Assembly: GCF_002858745.1 (NCBI RefSeq)
Contig: NZ_PJRO01000022.1
Coordinates: forward strand, 1 to 64,000
From: Mesorhizobium loti
GTDB lineage: Bacteria > Pseudomonadota > Alphaproteobacteria > Rhizobiales > Rhizobiaceae
Direction of reading: 5' to 3'
DNA length: 64,000 nucleotides
Shown: piece after piece, positions 42,769 to 51,188 of the stretch
Layout: every line of letters starts with the position of its first letter
Numbering within the stretch: the first letter of the stretch is position 1
The notes under the pieces: model-generated
What the model was told of the DNA's origin: nothing
What the model saw: the letters and a program-made list of their open reading frames with translations, nothing else
The model's database searches: none
Position numbers and translations under genes: made by a program

Positions 42769-45153
42769 ATGGCCGATCAGAACATGCACGCATCGAGTTC
42801 CGTGCTTGCCCAAAGCGAGCTTGAGATGATCGACAGGTGGTGGCGTGCCGCCAACTATCTGTCTGTCGGGCAGATCTACCTGCTCGACAATCCACTTCTG
42901 CGCGAACCGTTGACCAAGGAACACGTCAAACCACGGCTGTTGGGGCATTGGGGGACAACACCCGGCCTGAACTTCATCTATGCCCATCTCAATCGTGTCA
43001 TCCGGCAGACCGACGAACAGGTTCTCTTCATCGCGGGACCCGGCCATGGCGCTCCAGGCGTTGTCGCCTCCACCTGGCTGGAGGGCACCTACAGCGAACT
43101 CTATCCGGAGGTGTCACGGGATTTGGACGGCATGCGCCGCCTGTTTCGGCAATTCTCCTTTCCAGGCGGAATTCCAAGCCATGCTGCGCCAGACACACCC
43201 GGATCCATTCACGAAGGCGGCGAACTTGGTTATTCGCTGAGCCACGCCTTTGGCGCCGTGTTCGACAATCCCGGTCTTGTCGCAGCCTGCGTCGTCGGAG
43301 ATGGGGAAGCCGAGACTGGACCGCTTGCCACGTCCTGGCACGGTAACAAGTTCCTCAACCCCGCCAGCGACGGCGCGGTCCTACCCATCCTGCATCTCAA
43401 CGGGTACAAGATCGCCAATCCGACCGTGCTCGCCCGCATTCCGGCCGCGGAATTGAAGGCGTTGTTCGAAGGCTATGGTTACGCTCCGATCCTCGTCGAA
43501 GGCGAAGAGCCGCAGGCCATGCACCGGGCGATGGCCCGCGCGTTCGACGAAGCTTTTGCCGCCATCCGCGCAATTCAGGACAAGGCCCGTGGCGGCAGCG
43601 GAACGGAGCGGCCGGTCTGGCCGATGATCATTTTGAAGACGCCGAAAGGCTGGACCGGTCCCAAGACGGTCGATGGGCTCAACGCGGAAGGATACTGGCG
43701 CTCGCACCAGGTTCCTTTCACCATGGAAAAGCCGGAGCATCTGGGCCTGCTCGAAGAATGGCTGCGAAGCTACAGACCCGATGAGCTGTTCGATGAGGCC
43801 GGCCAGCTGAGGCCCGAAATCGCGGCCATGTCGCCTGAAGGCGAGCGGCGCATGAGCGCCAATCCCCATGCCAATGGCGGGGCGTTGATGCGCCCGCTCA
43901 GGCTGCCGGACTTCAAGGATTATGCGGTCGCGGTCGATACCCCCGGGAAGGCGGATGCGGAATCCACGCGTCTTGTCGGTCGTTTCCTGCGCGACGTGCT
44001 TAGCGCCAATTCCGAAGCCCGGAATTTTCGACTGTTCGGCCCCGACGAAACCGCCTCGAACCGTCTGCAGGATGTTTTTGAGGTGACCAACCGCACCTGG
44101 AACGCCGAGACATTCGGCTATGATGACCATCTGGCGCCCGACGGTCGTGTCATGGAGATCTTGTCGGAGCATACCTGCCAGGGCTGGCTCGAAGGCTACC
44201 TGCTGACAGGCCGGCACGGCTTCTTTTCTTGCTACGAGGCCTTCATCCACATAGTGGATTCAATGTTCAATCAGCATGCGAAATGGCTGAAGACCTCGAA
44301 GGAGGTCGCCTGGCGGCGGCCGATCGCCTCAATGAACTATCTTTTGACGTCGCATGTCTGGCGGCAGGATCACAACGGGTTCAGCCACCAGGATCCCGGT
44401 TTCGTGGACCACGTCGTCAACAAGAAGGCTGATATCGTGCGCGTTTATTTTCCGCCCGACGCCAACACCTTGCTTCATGTCACCGATCACTGCCTGCGCA
44501 GTTGGAACCGCGTCAACGTCATCGTTGCAGGCAAGCAGCCGCAGCCGCAATGGCTGACGATGGACCAGGCAATCAAACACTGCTCCAAAGGCATCGGGAT
44601 CTGGGAATGGGCAAGCAATGATGAGAATGGCGAGCCGGATGTGGTGATGGCTTGCTGCGGCGACATCCCGACCCTGGAAACCCTGGCGGCCGTGGATCTG
44701 CTGCGAGAATATGCCCCGGATTTGAAGGTTCGCGTGGTCAACGTCGTCGACCTCATGACGCTGCAGCCGAAGATGGAGCACCCGCACGGGCTTTCGGACA
44801 CAGAATTCGATGAACTGTTCACCAAGGACAAGCCGGTCATCTTCGCCTATCACGGCTATCCGTGGCTCATCCATCGCCTGGCTTACAAGCGCACCAATCA
44901 TGACAACATGCATGTTCGCGGCTTCAAGGAAGAAGGCTCGACGACCACACCCTTCGATATGGTGGTACGTAACGACCTGGACCGCTTCCATCTGGCAGCC
45001 GACGTCTTCGATCGGGTTCCGCGGCTGAGCGCATCGGCGCCTCATGTCAAACAGCGCATCCGTGACAGGTTGATCGAACACCGGCTTTATATCCGCCAGC
45101 ACGGCATAGACATGCCGGAGGTTCGCAACTGGCGATGGCCGGCTGTGCGATAA
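42769..45153 (+). CDS. xfp: Phosphoketolase (xylulose-5-P/fructose-6-P type)
   Basis: The 794-residue protein is of full family length. It carries GHGAPGVVASTWLEGTYSE, the thiamine-diphosphate segment GDGEAETGPLATSWHGNKF, LHLNGYKIANPT and the late FAYHGYPWLIHRL motif. Thiamine diphosphate-dependent phosphoketolase splits xylulose 5-phosphate or fructose 6-phosphate to acetyl phosphate and a sugar phosphate. With the divergent ackA it makes ATP without respiration, which suits the FixK-type box upstream. GGAG lies ahead of the ATG. Confidence 0.95.
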   Translation: MADQNMHASSSVLAQSELEMIDRWWRAANYLSVGQIYLLDNPLLREPLTKEHVKPRLLGHWGTTPGLNFIYAHLNRVIRQTDEQVLFIAGPGHGAPGVVASTWLEGTYSELYPEVSRDLDGMRRLFRQFSFPGGIPSHAAPDTPGSIHEGGELGYSLSHAFGAVFDNPGLVAACVVGDGEAETGPLATSWHGNKFLNPASDGAVLPILHLNGYKIANPTVLARIPAAELKALFEGYGYAPILVEGEEPQAMHRAMARAFDEAFAAIRAIQDKARGGSGTERPVWPMIILKTPKGWTGPKTVDGLNAEGYWRSHQVPFTMEKPEHLGLLEEWLRSYRPDELFDEAGQLRPEIAAMSPEGERRMSANPHANGGALMRPLRLPDFKDYAVAVDTPGKADAESTRLVGRFLRDVLSANSEARNFRLFGPDETASNRLQDVFEVTNRTWNAETFGYDDHLAPDGRVMEILSEHTCQGWLEGYLLTGRHGFFSCYEAFIHIVDSMFNQHAKWLKTSKEVAWRRPIASMNYLLTSHVWRQDHNGFSHQDPGFVDHVVNKKADIVRVYFPPDANTLLHVTDHCLRSWNRVNVIVAGKQPQPQWLTMDQAIKHCSKGIGIWEWASNDENGEPDVVMACCGDIPTLETLAAVDLLREYAPDLKVRVVNVVDLMTLQPKMEHPHGLSDTEFDELFTKDKPVIFAYHGYPWLIHRLAYKRTNHDNMHVRGFKEEGSTTTPFDMVVRNDLDRFHLAADVFDRVPRLSASAPHVKQRIRDRLIEHRLYIRQHGIDMPEVRNWRWPAVR

Positions 45154-45263
45154 GGGATCGCACTCCACCACGTCCTGGCCCGTATCGGTGATGCGGGGAG
45201 GGACGTGTGGCGAGTTTCCGTGTCGGTGGGCGACGCGTTATTTTTAGCCGGAAAGCCCGCGCT

Positions 45264-45277
45264 TTGATTGCCGTCAA
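45264..45277. promoter_or_regulatory. FixK/FNR-type box ahead of universal stress gene 1
   Basis: TTGATTGCCGTCAA matches TTGA-N6-TCAA exactly and lies 70 bases before the ATG at 45348, a good distance for activation. Confidence 0.75.
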
Positions 45278-45347
45278 GGCGCAAATATGGGCCGGCCGAC
45301 TATCCTTGCCTGCATCCACACAGGTTGCGGCAAGGGAGTTTCCGGCC

Positions 45348-46169
45348 ATGGGCTACAAAACCATCCTCGTCAATCTCGACATCGACGGTCCAGTCGTCCC
45401 CACGATCAAGGCTGCCGCCGATTTCGCGCAGCGCTGCCAGGCCAAATTGATTGGTTTCTGCGCTGCCGACGCTCCTTTGCTGGTGACAGGTGTCGAAGGT
45501 GGCGAGATGGCAGCCGAAGCCTGGCAAATGATGCGCAAGGAAATCGCTCGCCGTTTCGAAGCGCTCCGTGTCGAATTCGAGAAGATTGTCGGCCACACGG
45601 TCGAGGCTGAATGGCGTGATGGCTTCGAAAGCCCAAGCCAGGGGCTCGCACGCGTCGCTCGCATCGCCGATCTCATCGTCATGAATGCGTCCGAGGGGGC
45701 AGCCACTGGAGACGCGTTCCGAACCTGCAATCCTGGCAGCGCCGTCTTGCAGGCTGGCCGTCCGCTGCTGATCGCCGCAAAGGGCGCGGATCGGCTGCAA
45801 ACGAAAAAGGCGACGGTTGCCTGGAAAGATACGCGCGAATCCCGCCGTGCCGTCGCGGACGCAGTTCCCCTGCTTGCCATGGCGGAGGAGGTCGACATTG
45901 TCGCCGTTGCCGACGAGATTGACACGTGGCTTCGCGAGAGCCTCGCCGATGTCGCGTCGTTTCTGGCAGGGCATGGGATCCAGGCTCGGACCCATGCCAT
46001 CGAGGGTGCCAACGACAGCGACGCTCTCATCTCCTTCCTGAAGCAAAGCCAGGCGGATCTTGTCGTCTCCGGAGCCTATGGCCACAGCCGTTTACGCGAA
46101 TGGGTCTTCGGCGGCGTGACGCGCTCGCTGATCGACCAGATCGGTCTCAACCGCTTCCTCTCGAACTAG
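45348..46169 (+). CDS. Universal stress protein, paralogue 1
   Basis: The 273-residue protein starts MGYKTILVNLDIDGP and ends with the Usp nucleotide-binding motif GAYGHSRLREWVFGGVTRS. Its length indicates two Usp-like halves, the first without a clear ATP motif. AAGGGAG precedes the ATG. It is homologous along its length to the protein at 56103-56915. Usp proteins support survival in energy or oxygen limitation. It is probably transcribed together with the oxidoreductase gene 32 bases downstream. Confidence 0.88.
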   Translation: MGYKTILVNLDIDGPVVPTIKAAADFAQRCQAKLIGFCAADAPLLVTGVEGGEMAAEAWQMMRKEIARRFEALRVEFEKIVGHTVEAEWRDGFESPSQGLARVARIADLIVMNASEGAATGDAFRTCNPGSAVLQAGRPLLIAAKGADRLQTKKATVAWKDTRESRRAVADAVPLLAMAEEVDIVAVADEIDTWLRESLADVASFLAGHGIQARTHAIEGANDSDALISFLKQSQADLVVSGAYGHSRLREWVFGGVTRSLIDQIGLNRFLSN

Positions 46170-46201
46170 CGAAGTCCATCGACCAAACACCGGATGTCGT
46201 C

Positions 46202-46795
46202 ATGCAACGTCGTATCGTGATCATCGTTGGTCATCCCGATCCCAGCCCAAAGCGTCTTTGCCGCGCCTTGGCTTCCAGCTATGCCGAAGGGGCTCGTCTG
46301 GCTGGGCACGACGTCCACGAGGTTGACGTAGCCAAACTGAACTTCCCGTTCCTGCGGTCCATGGATGAATTCCGGCATGGAATGATCGCGCCTGACCTGA
46401 AAGAGGCGATCGAGGCCATAAAACATGCCGATCATCTGCTGTTTGTGTTCCCGCTCTGGTTGGGAACCATGCCCGCGCTGCTGAAAGCGTTCCTGGAGCA
46501 GGTCATGCGTCCAGGCATCGCTTTCGCCTATGCGCAGGATGGTGAGGCTGGTCTCACCAAAAGCCTGTTCGCCAACTGCTCGGCGCATATCGTGGTTACC
46601 ATGGGCATGCCCGCTATCTTGTATCGGTTATGGTTCCTTGGCCACGGTATTGCGGGGATGCGTCACGGCATCCTCAATTTCGTCGGCATCCGGCCGGTCC
46701 GCCAGACATTTCTTGGCTCTGTGGAAACCGCCACAGATGCCCGACGCCGCAAATGGCTCGATCGGATGCGTTCGCTCGGGGCGCGTGCCGGCTAG
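46202..46795 (+). CDS. Flavodoxin-fold NAD(P)H-dependent oxidoreductase
   Basis: The 197-residue protein opens MQRRIVIIVGHPDPSPKRLC and has LLFVFPLWLGTMPALLKAFLEQVMRPG, the FMN/quinone-site pattern of NQO/MdaB-like and Kef-associated reductases. It would transfer electrons from NAD(P)H to quinones or similar acceptors in the cytoplasm. No clear ribosome site was seen; a GTG a few codons upstream is possible. It follows universal stress gene 1 closely. Confidence 0.82.
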   Translation: MQRRIVIIVGHPDPSPKRLCRALASSYAEGARLAGHDVHEVDVAKLNFPFLRSMDEFRHGMIAPDLKEAIEAIKHADHLLFVFPLWLGTMPALLKAFLEQVMRPGIAFAYAQDGEAGLTKSLFANCSAHIVVTMGMPAILYRLWFLGHGIAGMRHGILNFVGIRPVRQTFLGSVETATDARRRKWLDRMRSLGARAG

Positions 46796-46895
46796 ATCGG
46801 TTCGACATTCTGATCATAGCAACGCCCCAAGCAGTGGCCGCGTGTCGACGCGTCGACGACGGAGCCCCTAGAGTGGCCTTACTGCGCGTCCCGAT

Positions 46896-46924
46896 AGAAA
46901 AAGGGGCGGCTCAAGAGCCGCCCC
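46896..46924 (-). terminator. Terminator of the BON-domain gene
   Basis: On the minus strand GGGGCGGCTC and GAGCCGCCCC form a ten-pair stem with a two-base loop, followed by TTTTTC. It lies 21 bases after the BON gene stop; it may also stop transcription from the oxidoreductase gene on the other strand. Confidence 0.88.
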
Positions 46925-46945
46925 TTCGAATGGCGCATGGATCTC

Positions 46946-47596
46946 TCAGCCCACCGTAATGCGATCTTCGACGGATTTGACGCCGGGCGCCGACCAGGCG
47001 GCACGTTCTGCCGCCCTGCGCTCCGACCAAAGCTTTACCTTGCCTTCAAGCCGGACTTTGCCGTCTGCAAGCACATCAACCGTGATCTCTTGTGCTTCGA
47101 CTTCCGCGTTGCGTTTGAATGCCTCTTCAATGCGTTTCCTGACATCGCCGGCGGAAGCTCGCGGTTTGATGTCAATGTGGTTCGAAACCGCGGTTACGCC
47201 GGCCAGACCTTTCACCGCATCCGCGGCGGCCGTCTGCTGATACCACCAGCCCACTTCGCCCCTCAGCGTTATATGTCCTTGCTGAACAGTTACCTGAACG
47301 GCACCATCAGGTATTGAGGTCGACCAGTTGATCGAGTCGACTGCGCGCTTGGCGATCTCATCGTCCGCGGTCCGGTGTGTGCCAGCAGGCCTCACTTCGA
47401 TTTCTTCGGCGATGCCTTTGACACCTTTGACACGACGGACGACCTTTTCGGCAGCCAGCTTCTGGGCATAGGTGGCGACGTGGCCGCTCAGCGTCACGAT
47501 ACCGTTTTCGACAGCCACACCAATGTCGGCGGCATCGATACTTGGTTCGAAATCGAGTTCATCGATGATGTCTTGTCTCAATGCACTGTCGCTCAT
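46946..47596 (-). CDS. Triple BON-domain protein (OsmY-like)
   Basis: The 216-residue protein consists of three BON domains of about 65 residues each, with the repeated patterns GIVTLSGHV, GHITLRGEV and GKVRLEGKV followed by the helix and V..V segment. No signal peptide is visible after the chosen ATG (47596), which has GAGGTGAG upstream. BON proteins are stress-related and bind phospholipid. A FixK-type box lies 76 bases upstream. Confidence 0.87.
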   Translation of the reverse strand: MSDSALRQDIIDELDFEPSIDAADIGVAVENGIVTLSGHVATYAQKLAAEKVVRRVKGVKGIAEEIEVRPAGTHRTADDEIAKRAVDSINWSTSIPDGAVQVTVQQGHITLRGEVGWWYQQTAAADAVKGLAGVTAVSNHIDIKPRASAGDVRKRIEEAFKRNAEVEAQEITVDVLADGKVRLEGKVKLWSERRAAERAAWSAPGVKSVEDRITVG

Positions 47597-47671
47597 CGCG
47601 CTCACCTCACAAATTGGCGGGTCATCCGCCTTCGCAGTCTCCATTCTTATGCGCGACAGAGGCCGACTGCC

Positions 47672-47685
47672 TTGATCGGAGTCAA
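47672..47685. promoter_or_regulatory. FixK/FNR-type box ahead of the BON gene
   Basis: TTGATCGGAGTCAA is an exact TTGA-N6-TCAA palindrome, 76 bases before the BON gene start on the minus strand. Confidence 0.72.
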
Positions 47686-47781
47686 GATTGGTCTCCTGAA
47701 ACCGGCCACGGTGGCGTGATCCTGAATGGCTGGCATATGGCTGACGGAGCATGCCGTGCGCATTCAGACCATCTGATGATT

Positions 47782-47795
47782 TTGATTTCGCTCAA
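47782..47795. promoter_or_regulatory. FixK/FNR-type box ahead of the flavin-binding gene
   Basis: TTGATTTCGCTCAA is an exact TTGA-N6-TCAA palindrome, 154 bases before the ATG at 47950 on the plus strand; the duplicated leader lies in between. Confidence 0.7.
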
Positions 47796-47899
47796 GGCCG
47801 CAGAAAGAGCGTTCCGGTATAAGTCGAAACTGCGTCCGAGCCGCCAAGCTCGTGCGAGCCCAACCCAATCCATCGGCAGCCAATGGGTGGCTGGCCGCT

Positions 47900-47951
47900 G
47901 CCCTAAAGGGCAGGGAGGTACACATGCCCTAAAGGGCAGGGAGGTACACAT
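47900..47951 (+). repeat. 26-bp tandem duplication of a translation start region
   Basis: Two exact 26-base units (47900-47925 and 47926-47951) each contain GCCCTAAAGGGC, the ribosome site GGGAGG and an ATG. The first ATG gives a two-codon frame (ATG CCC TAA); the second starts the flavin-binding protein. Confidence 0.9.
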
Positions 47952-48402
47952 GCTGATACGTTCGCTGAGCAATCTGGAGTGCACTCATCTGCTAATTTCG
48001 ACGCGGGTTGGTCACCTGGCCTGCGCGAAAGACAGCATCCCCTATGTGGTGCCGATCTATTTTGCCTTTGAGCACAACTATCTTTACGCCTTTTCCATGC
48101 CGGGCAGGAAAATCGACTTCATGCAAGCCAATCCAAAGGTCTCGGTCTGCGTTGAAGAGCATGGCAAGGGCCGCGAGTGGAAAAGTGTCATCGTCGACGG
48201 TTCTTATGAAGAGCTGCCGGACCGCCTTGGTCACAAGCAGCAACGCGATCACGCCTGGTCGTTGCTGAGCAAGCATCTGGATTGGTGGGAACCCGGTGGT
48301 CTCAAACCGGTGACCCCGGCTCTCTCCGATCATTCCGATCATGTCTTCTTCCGGGTCTTTGTCGATCAGGTGTCGGGGCGTGAGGCTAAAGAAACGATCT
48401 GA
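47950..48402 (+). CDS. Pyridoxamine-5'-phosphate-oxidase-like flavin-binding protein
   Basis: The 150-residue protein has the split-barrel flavin-binding fold: GHLACAKDSIPYVVPIYFAFEHNYLYAFS, then PGRKIDFMQANPKVSVCVEE and a C-terminal VFFRVFVDQVSGREA. It probably binds FMN or F420-like flavin; the reaction is unknown. The start is fixed by AGGGAGG before the second copy of the tandem repeat. It belongs to the FixK-box gene group. Confidence 0.84.
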   Translation: MLIRSLSNLECTHLLISTRVGHLACAKDSIPYVVPIYFAFEHNYLYAFSMPGRKIDFMQANPKVSVCVEEHGKGREWKSVIVDGSYEELPDRLGHKQQRDHAWSLLSKHLDWWEPGGLKPVTPALSDHSDHVFFRVFVDQVSGREAKETI

Positions 48403-48509
48403 GATGGGGCGGGTTGGCGCGGTCACGGGCCGTAGCGTACCTGCCTGGACGTTAGGGCAGGGCGGCTTGCAGCCAGCCAGGCCCGGTCAGGGCCGATTGG
48501 ATAGAGAAG

Positions 48510-49772
48510 ATGGAAACACTTCCCTTTCGTCTAGGCCTTGCGCTCGCGATTGGTCTGCTTGTCGGTTTCGAGCGTGGATGGCGCGAGCGCGACGAACCCG
48601 ATCACAGCCGCACCGCTGGCATACGCACCTTCGGAATCACCGGACTTCTCGGTGGAATCTTCGCAGCCCTCTCACAGGCGGTGGGCTCGAGCGCGGTTTT
48701 GATCGCTGGCTTTATCAGTTTTGCAGCGATCTTTACCCTCTACAAGATGCGGGAAGCTGCCTCTGAAGTCGACTTCAGCGCTACCGGACTGATCGCTGGC
48801 CTCAGTGTCTTCGCACTCGGCGCCTTGGCGGTCGTGGGAGACATGCAAACGGCGGCAGGAACAGGAGCAGCCCTTGCTGCCGTGCTTGCAAGCCGGGAAT
48901 ATCTGCACGGCATGCTCAAACGCCTGACATGGACCGAACTGCGATCGGCGCTGATCCTGGCCGTCATGACGGCAGTCATCCTGCCTCTTTTGCCAAACCG
49001 GACAATTGATCCTTGGGCAGCGCTGAATCCACGGGAAATCTGGCTTTTCACCGTCCTGACTGCCGCGATCTCCTATCTCGGCTACATCGCAGTGCGCATT
49101 TTCGGCGCGACGAGGGGTCTCGTGGTCAGCGCCGCCAGCGGGGCGTTGATCTCCTCGACAGCGGTCACCCTTGCCCTTGGCCGCAGTGCCAAGAGCGGCG
49201 ACGCGGCGGCACCCATGGCCGGTGCAGCGTCGCTTGCGGCTTTGGTGTCTATCTTGCGTGTGTGCCTCGTCGTGGCCGTCATCGAGCCGACGGTGCTTGC
49301 GTCGATCTGGTTGGCGGCCTTCACCGCGGCGGCGACATTCGCTGCCGGCGGAGCAATCTTGCTCTACAGGGGGGCGGATGGTGCCGCCCTTGAGGCATCC
49401 CACCGCAGCCCTTTCGACTTGGGCCCGCTGCTGCTGTTTGCGCTGATGCTGGCAGTGGTGTCGGTTTTGAGCAGCGCGATTGCCCTCCATGTCGGTACGT
49501 CAGGGCTGCTGGTGACGTCGGCGCTGTCGGGCGCCGTCGACGTCGACGTGGCGGTGCTGAGCGCCTTGCGTTTGGTTGGAACTGCGGCGAGCGTCGATGG
49601 CGTGGCCAGAGCGGTCCTGGCCGCAATGGCCATCAATGCCTTGTTGAGGGTAGCGATAGCGGTGATCGCCGCTCCGCTGCGCTTCTGGTTTCCCTTGCTC
49701 AGCGCAACGCTGCTGGCCCTGGGTTTGGCGGCAGCGGTGTTCGTCGTGACAATTTCCCCACCACCGTTTTGA
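48510..49772 (+). CDS. MgtC/SapB-like plus DUF4010 membrane protein
   Basis: The 420-residue integral membrane protein begins LPFRLGLALAIGLLVGFERGWRERD and has RTFGITGLLGGI, the MgtC-like N-terminal domain; the remainder is the DUF4010 domain with about eight hydrophobic segments. Its function is not established; MgtC relatives affect Mg2+ limitation and ATP-synthase control. It follows the flavin-binding gene after 107 bases in the same direction. A magnesium P-type ATPase gene lies in the same region. Confidence 0.83.
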   Translation: METLPFRLGLALAIGLLVGFERGWRERDEPDHSRTAGIRTFGITGLLGGIFAALSQAVGSSAVLIAGFISFAAIFTLYKMREAASEVDFSATGLIAGLSVFALGALAVVGDMQTAAGTGAALAAVLASREYLHGMLKRLTWTELRSALILAVMTAVILPLLPNRTIDPWAALNPREIWLFTVLTAAISYLGYIAVRIFGATRGLVVSAASGALISSTAVTLALGRSAKSGDAAAPMAGAASLAALVSILRVCLVVAVIEPTVLASIWLAAFTAAATFAAGGAILLYRGADGAALEASHRSPFDLGPLLLFALMLAVVSVLSSAIALHVGTSGLLVTSALSGAVDVDVAVLSALRLVGTAASVDGVARAVLAAMAINALLRVAIAVIAAPLRFWFPLLSATLLALGLAAAVFVVTISPPPF

Positions 49773-49782
49773 TGCCGATCAA
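49769..49782. promoter_or_regulatory. FixK/FNR-type box overlapping the DUF4010 stop codon
   Basis: TTGATGCCGATCAA matches TTGA-N6-TCAA exactly and includes the TGA stop of the gene before. It lies 50 bases ahead of the next gene start at 49833. Confidence 0.72.
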
Positions 49783-49832
49783 AGCACGTTTGTCACGAGC
49801 CGCGCATTTTGAGCGGGAGAAAGGAAATCATC

Positions 49833-50219
49833 ATGACCCTTGTGACCGATCTGACCCCGAAATTCCGCCATGTTCGGCTTCTGCTTGCACGCGAAAAGGG
49901 ACATCCCGGAGGAGATCAGAAGGCGGGTTACGACCTGTTGGTGCCGCTGGACGACAGCGGCCATCTCGATCCTCACGAATGGAAGACCCATCAGGCCGTT
50001 TGCCGGGTCCGGCGCTTCAGCGATGAAGGGTCGGCACAGATAGGACAGCTGCGTCGCAAGCCGGGCGGCCAATGGTACTTCGACTATGAGGAGGGCGACC
50101 GCGACGATGAAATTGGCTTTCGGCTCGGCGCAGAACGCTTTGTCATCGGCGAATATGTCTCCATCGGCAAGAAGGATGAGTTGCACACCTACCAGGTGGC
50201 GCGCGTCGAAAAGCCTTAG
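49833..50219 (+). CDS. Conserved hypothetical protein of the low-oxygen gene group
   Basis: The 128-residue protein (MTLVTDLTPKFRHVRLLLAR onward) is soluble and acidic, with a beta-rich middle (GQLRRKPGGQWYFDYEEGDRDDE) and an end FVIGEYVSIGKKDELHTYQVARVE. I do not recognise a named family. The ATG has AAAGGAAA upstream, and an exact FixK-type box lies 50 bases before it, so it is likely induced with the neighbouring stress genes. Confidence 0.75.
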   Translation: MTLVTDLTPKFRHVRLLLAREKGHPGGDQKAGYDLLVPLDDSGHLDPHEWKTHQAVCRVRRFSDEGSAQIGQLRRKPGGQWYFDYEEGDRDDEIGFRLGAERFVIGEYVSIGKKDELHTYQVARVEKP

Positions 50220-50328
50220 CCTGCGCAGGCTGGTGGCGACGGCTCCAGTCAATATGTATTTTCACGCTGTCTGAGCCGGATCCCGACAGTCCTGGCGGAT
50301 TATGCTCTGCACCTTGCCTGACATTGGA

Positions 50329-51177
50329 TCAGAATCGATAGGTCATACCCAAAACAGGTCCGCTTAGCTGCGTATCGTAGACGTGACCGCCATGGTCGTA
50401 GTCGACATCAAGCGCCTTGTACCCGAGCGAGGCCGAGAAGTGATCGTTGAAGGCATAGTTGACGGTCGCAAGCGCTGACCATGTGAGATCGGACCCAGCG
50501 CCGAAGCCGCCGATGTCTGCCTGCGCCTGCAACGACAGTTTTTCGGTCAGGGGAAGGAATGCACGAAGCCCCACGACAGGGTCGATCCATCCGAAGCTCT
50601 CGCCATGCGTAGCCGATACCGTTCCGATCAGAGGATGATTTGCCGTTACCGTCACGTTGTTCGAGATGTGCCAGAAGCGCGCGCCACCAAGCGCATCGAG
50701 CGTGAATTGCGGCGTGTCGATAATGCGGTAGCCGCCTTGCAGCGTTGCCATGAACTGTTTGGTGTCTACCGTTGCGTCGACGTTTGCGCCCGGCGGTATC
50801 ACTGCGCCCAGTCCTGGAATCTGCATCGCCGGTAGCGGGCCGCTGCCATGGCTGTCGGTGGTGTCGACATACATGACGTCGCCCGAGAAGACGAACCGGT
50901 CATAACGCGCCCATACATTGACGAAGCCGCCGAGATTGAGGTCGTCCATAACGTCCGAGAATGACTTTTCGACGCCGATGGTCGGTCCACGGCGGAATGG
51001 CGATATGTTGCCGTCGAGGCCGGCGGCCCACATGTAGGGGGTGACCTGCAACGACCAGTTCGGACGCTCGGCCGGGATGAACGCTGTTTCTTGCGGGTGG
51101 TCAGAACGCACATCCACAGCATAGGCAGCCTGGCCGCTACACAGACCCAAAACAACGGCAACTGCAAATCTGTTCAA
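50329..51177 (-). CDS. Outer-membrane beta-barrel protein
   Basis: The 282-residue protein starts at a TTG with AAGGGGG upstream, has a signal peptide ending at AAYAVD, and then alternating strands such as WSLQVTPYMWAAGL and FVFSGDVMYVDTT, closing with GPVLGMTYRF, the terminal Phe typical of outer-membrane barrels. Pores or adhesion-like surface roles are possible. It follows the Tat-type amidohydrolase gene on the same strand with only a few bases between. Confidence 0.8.
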   Translation of the reverse strand: MNRFAVAVVLGLCSGQAAYAVDVRSDHPQETAFIPAERPNWSLQVTPYMWAAGLDGNISPFRRGPTIGVEKSFSDVMDDLNLGGFVNVWARYDRFVFSGDVMYVDTTDSHGSGPLPAMQIPGLGAVIPPGANVDATVDTKQFMATLQGGYRIIDTPQFTLDALGGARFWHISNNVTVTANHPLIGTVSATHGESFGWIDPVVGLRAFLPLTEKLSLQAQADIGGFGAGSDLTWSALATVNYAFNDHFSASLGYKALDVDYDHGGHVYDTQLSGPVLGMTYRF

Positions 51178-51188
51178 CGGAACCCCCT

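Noticed and set aside
45926..46201. Upstream extension of the flavodoxin-fold oxidoreductase gene
   Set aside because: This part is a shadow of universal stress gene 1 in another frame; the flavodoxin fold starts at MQRRIVIIVGHP.
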